6,546 nucleotides of DNA from assembly GCA_030639665.1 (NCBI GenBank), contig DAOWCC010000137.1:1-6546 (forward strand), given 5' to 3'. This DNA comes from Elusimicrobiota bacterium (lineage in GTDB: Bacteria; Elusimicrobiota; Elusimicrobia; Elusimicrobiales; UBA9959). Of the stretch, positions 6,453 to 6,546 are shown piece by piece. A program made the position numbers and the translations under genes. How positions within the stretch are numbered: the stretch's first letter is position 1; the number at the start of each line of letters is the position of its first letter. The notes under the pieces are model-generated. The model was not told the origin of the DNA, searched no databases, and saw only the letters and a program-made list of their open reading frames with translations.

Positions 6453-6501
6453 GGGTTATCCTCCAAATGTAGTCACGAAACAAACAAAAGGAGAATAACC
6501 C
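6453..6501 (+). promoter_or_regulatory. inverted repeat masking the transposase ribosome binding site
   Basis: GGGTTATCCTCC (6453-6464) is complementary at 11 of 12 positions to GGAGAATAACCC (6490-6501), with a 25-base loop. The right arm contains the GGAG of the Shine-Dalgarno sequence AAAGGAG (6487-6493) and ends immediately before ATG 6502. A transcript entering from outside the element would carry both arms and fold the site away. A transcript starting inside the loop would leave it free. This matches the protection from read-through expression known in elements such as IS10 and IS50. Confidence 0.65.
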
Positions 6502-6546
6502 ATGAACAGTATACAAGAACTCTATTTCACGAACAAGGATGTAAAT
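6502..6546 (+). CDS. transposase, N-terminal fragment (cut by window edge)
   Basis: Only 15 codons are visible: MNSIQELYFTNKDVN. ATG 6502 has AAAGGAG eight bases upstream, so the start is well supported. The position just inside a probable insertion-sequence end makes a transposase the natural reading, and the element end suggests IS256/mutator type. The 15 residues alone cannot confirm the family. It is transcribed divergently from the fnlB operon. Confidence 0.55.
   Translation, partial: MNSIQELYFTNKDVN

Larger units (their letters stand above)
6411..6546 (+). mobile_element. left end of an insertion sequence (IS256/mutator-like suspected)
   Basis: GTGTAAAATAAGTTGTGTAA begins at about 6411 and contains two copies of GTGTAA (6411-6416 and 6425-6430). 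It resembles the GTGTAAA-type ends of IS256-family elements as I remember them. A short leader and a probable transposase start at 6502 follow. The outer boundary is uncertain by some 10 bases, and the other end, which would give the terminal inverted repeat and the target duplication, lies outside the window. Confidence 0.6.

Noticed and set aside
1..6546. CRISPR array, tRNA, rRNA or defence system
   Set aside because: No regularly spaced direct repeats, no cloverleaf or ribosomal RNA segments and no nuclease, helicase or toxin-like genes were seen on either strand.

Overview
This AT-rich bacterial window is a surface-polysaccharide locus flanked by mobile or repetitive DNA. TGA serves as a stop in two well-formed genes, so the standard bacterial code applies. 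The organism cannot be named from this sequence. The spaced palindromic repeats, small orphan ORFs and an insertion-sequence end suggest a plastic accessory region. From memory, similar G/C-rich palindromes are common in environmental and candidate-phylum bacterial genomes, but that is only an impression.

Layout, left to right. Bases 1-525 hold no gene of known function: a possible gene tail (1-66), a short G/C-rich hairpin (100-114), and two tiny ORFs in the same frame (128-226 and 236-394) separated by one TAA and a short spacer. Two palindromic repeats follow (about 424-460 and 478-500). Bases 526-1953 (+) encode a full-length polyprenyl-phosphate sugar-1-phosphate transferase of the WbaP/WcaJ type. 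On the minus strand, running leftward from about 6340 to 1931, four genes form an apparent operon: fnlB, fnlA, fnlC and a WbuB-type glycosyltransferase. The last of these converges on the transferase gene, and their 3' ends overlap by 23 bases. From about 6411 to the window end lies the start of an insertion sequence, probably IS256/mutator-like, with the first 15 codons of its probable transposase on the plus strand.

How the genes work together. FnlA, FnlB and FnlC are the three enzymes that turn UDP-GlcNAc into UDP-N-acetyl-L-fucosamine (UDP-L-FucNAc). The WbuB-type enzyme probably transfers L-FucNAc onto a lipid-linked acceptor. The convergent membrane transferase would make that acceptor by placing the first sugar phosphate on undecaprenyl phosphate at the inner face of the cytoplasmic membrane. 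Together they could build the first disaccharide of an O-antigen or capsule repeat unit. No flippase, polymerase or further glycosyltransferase lies in the window.

The pathway itself is known. The less ordinary points are the B-A-C gene order with tight fnlB-fnlA coupling, the tail-to-tail overlap of the initiating transferase with the glycosyltransferase, the insertion sequence about 70 bp upstream of the preferred fnlB start with a hairpin that would mask its own ribosome binding site, and the stop-split small ORF at the left.
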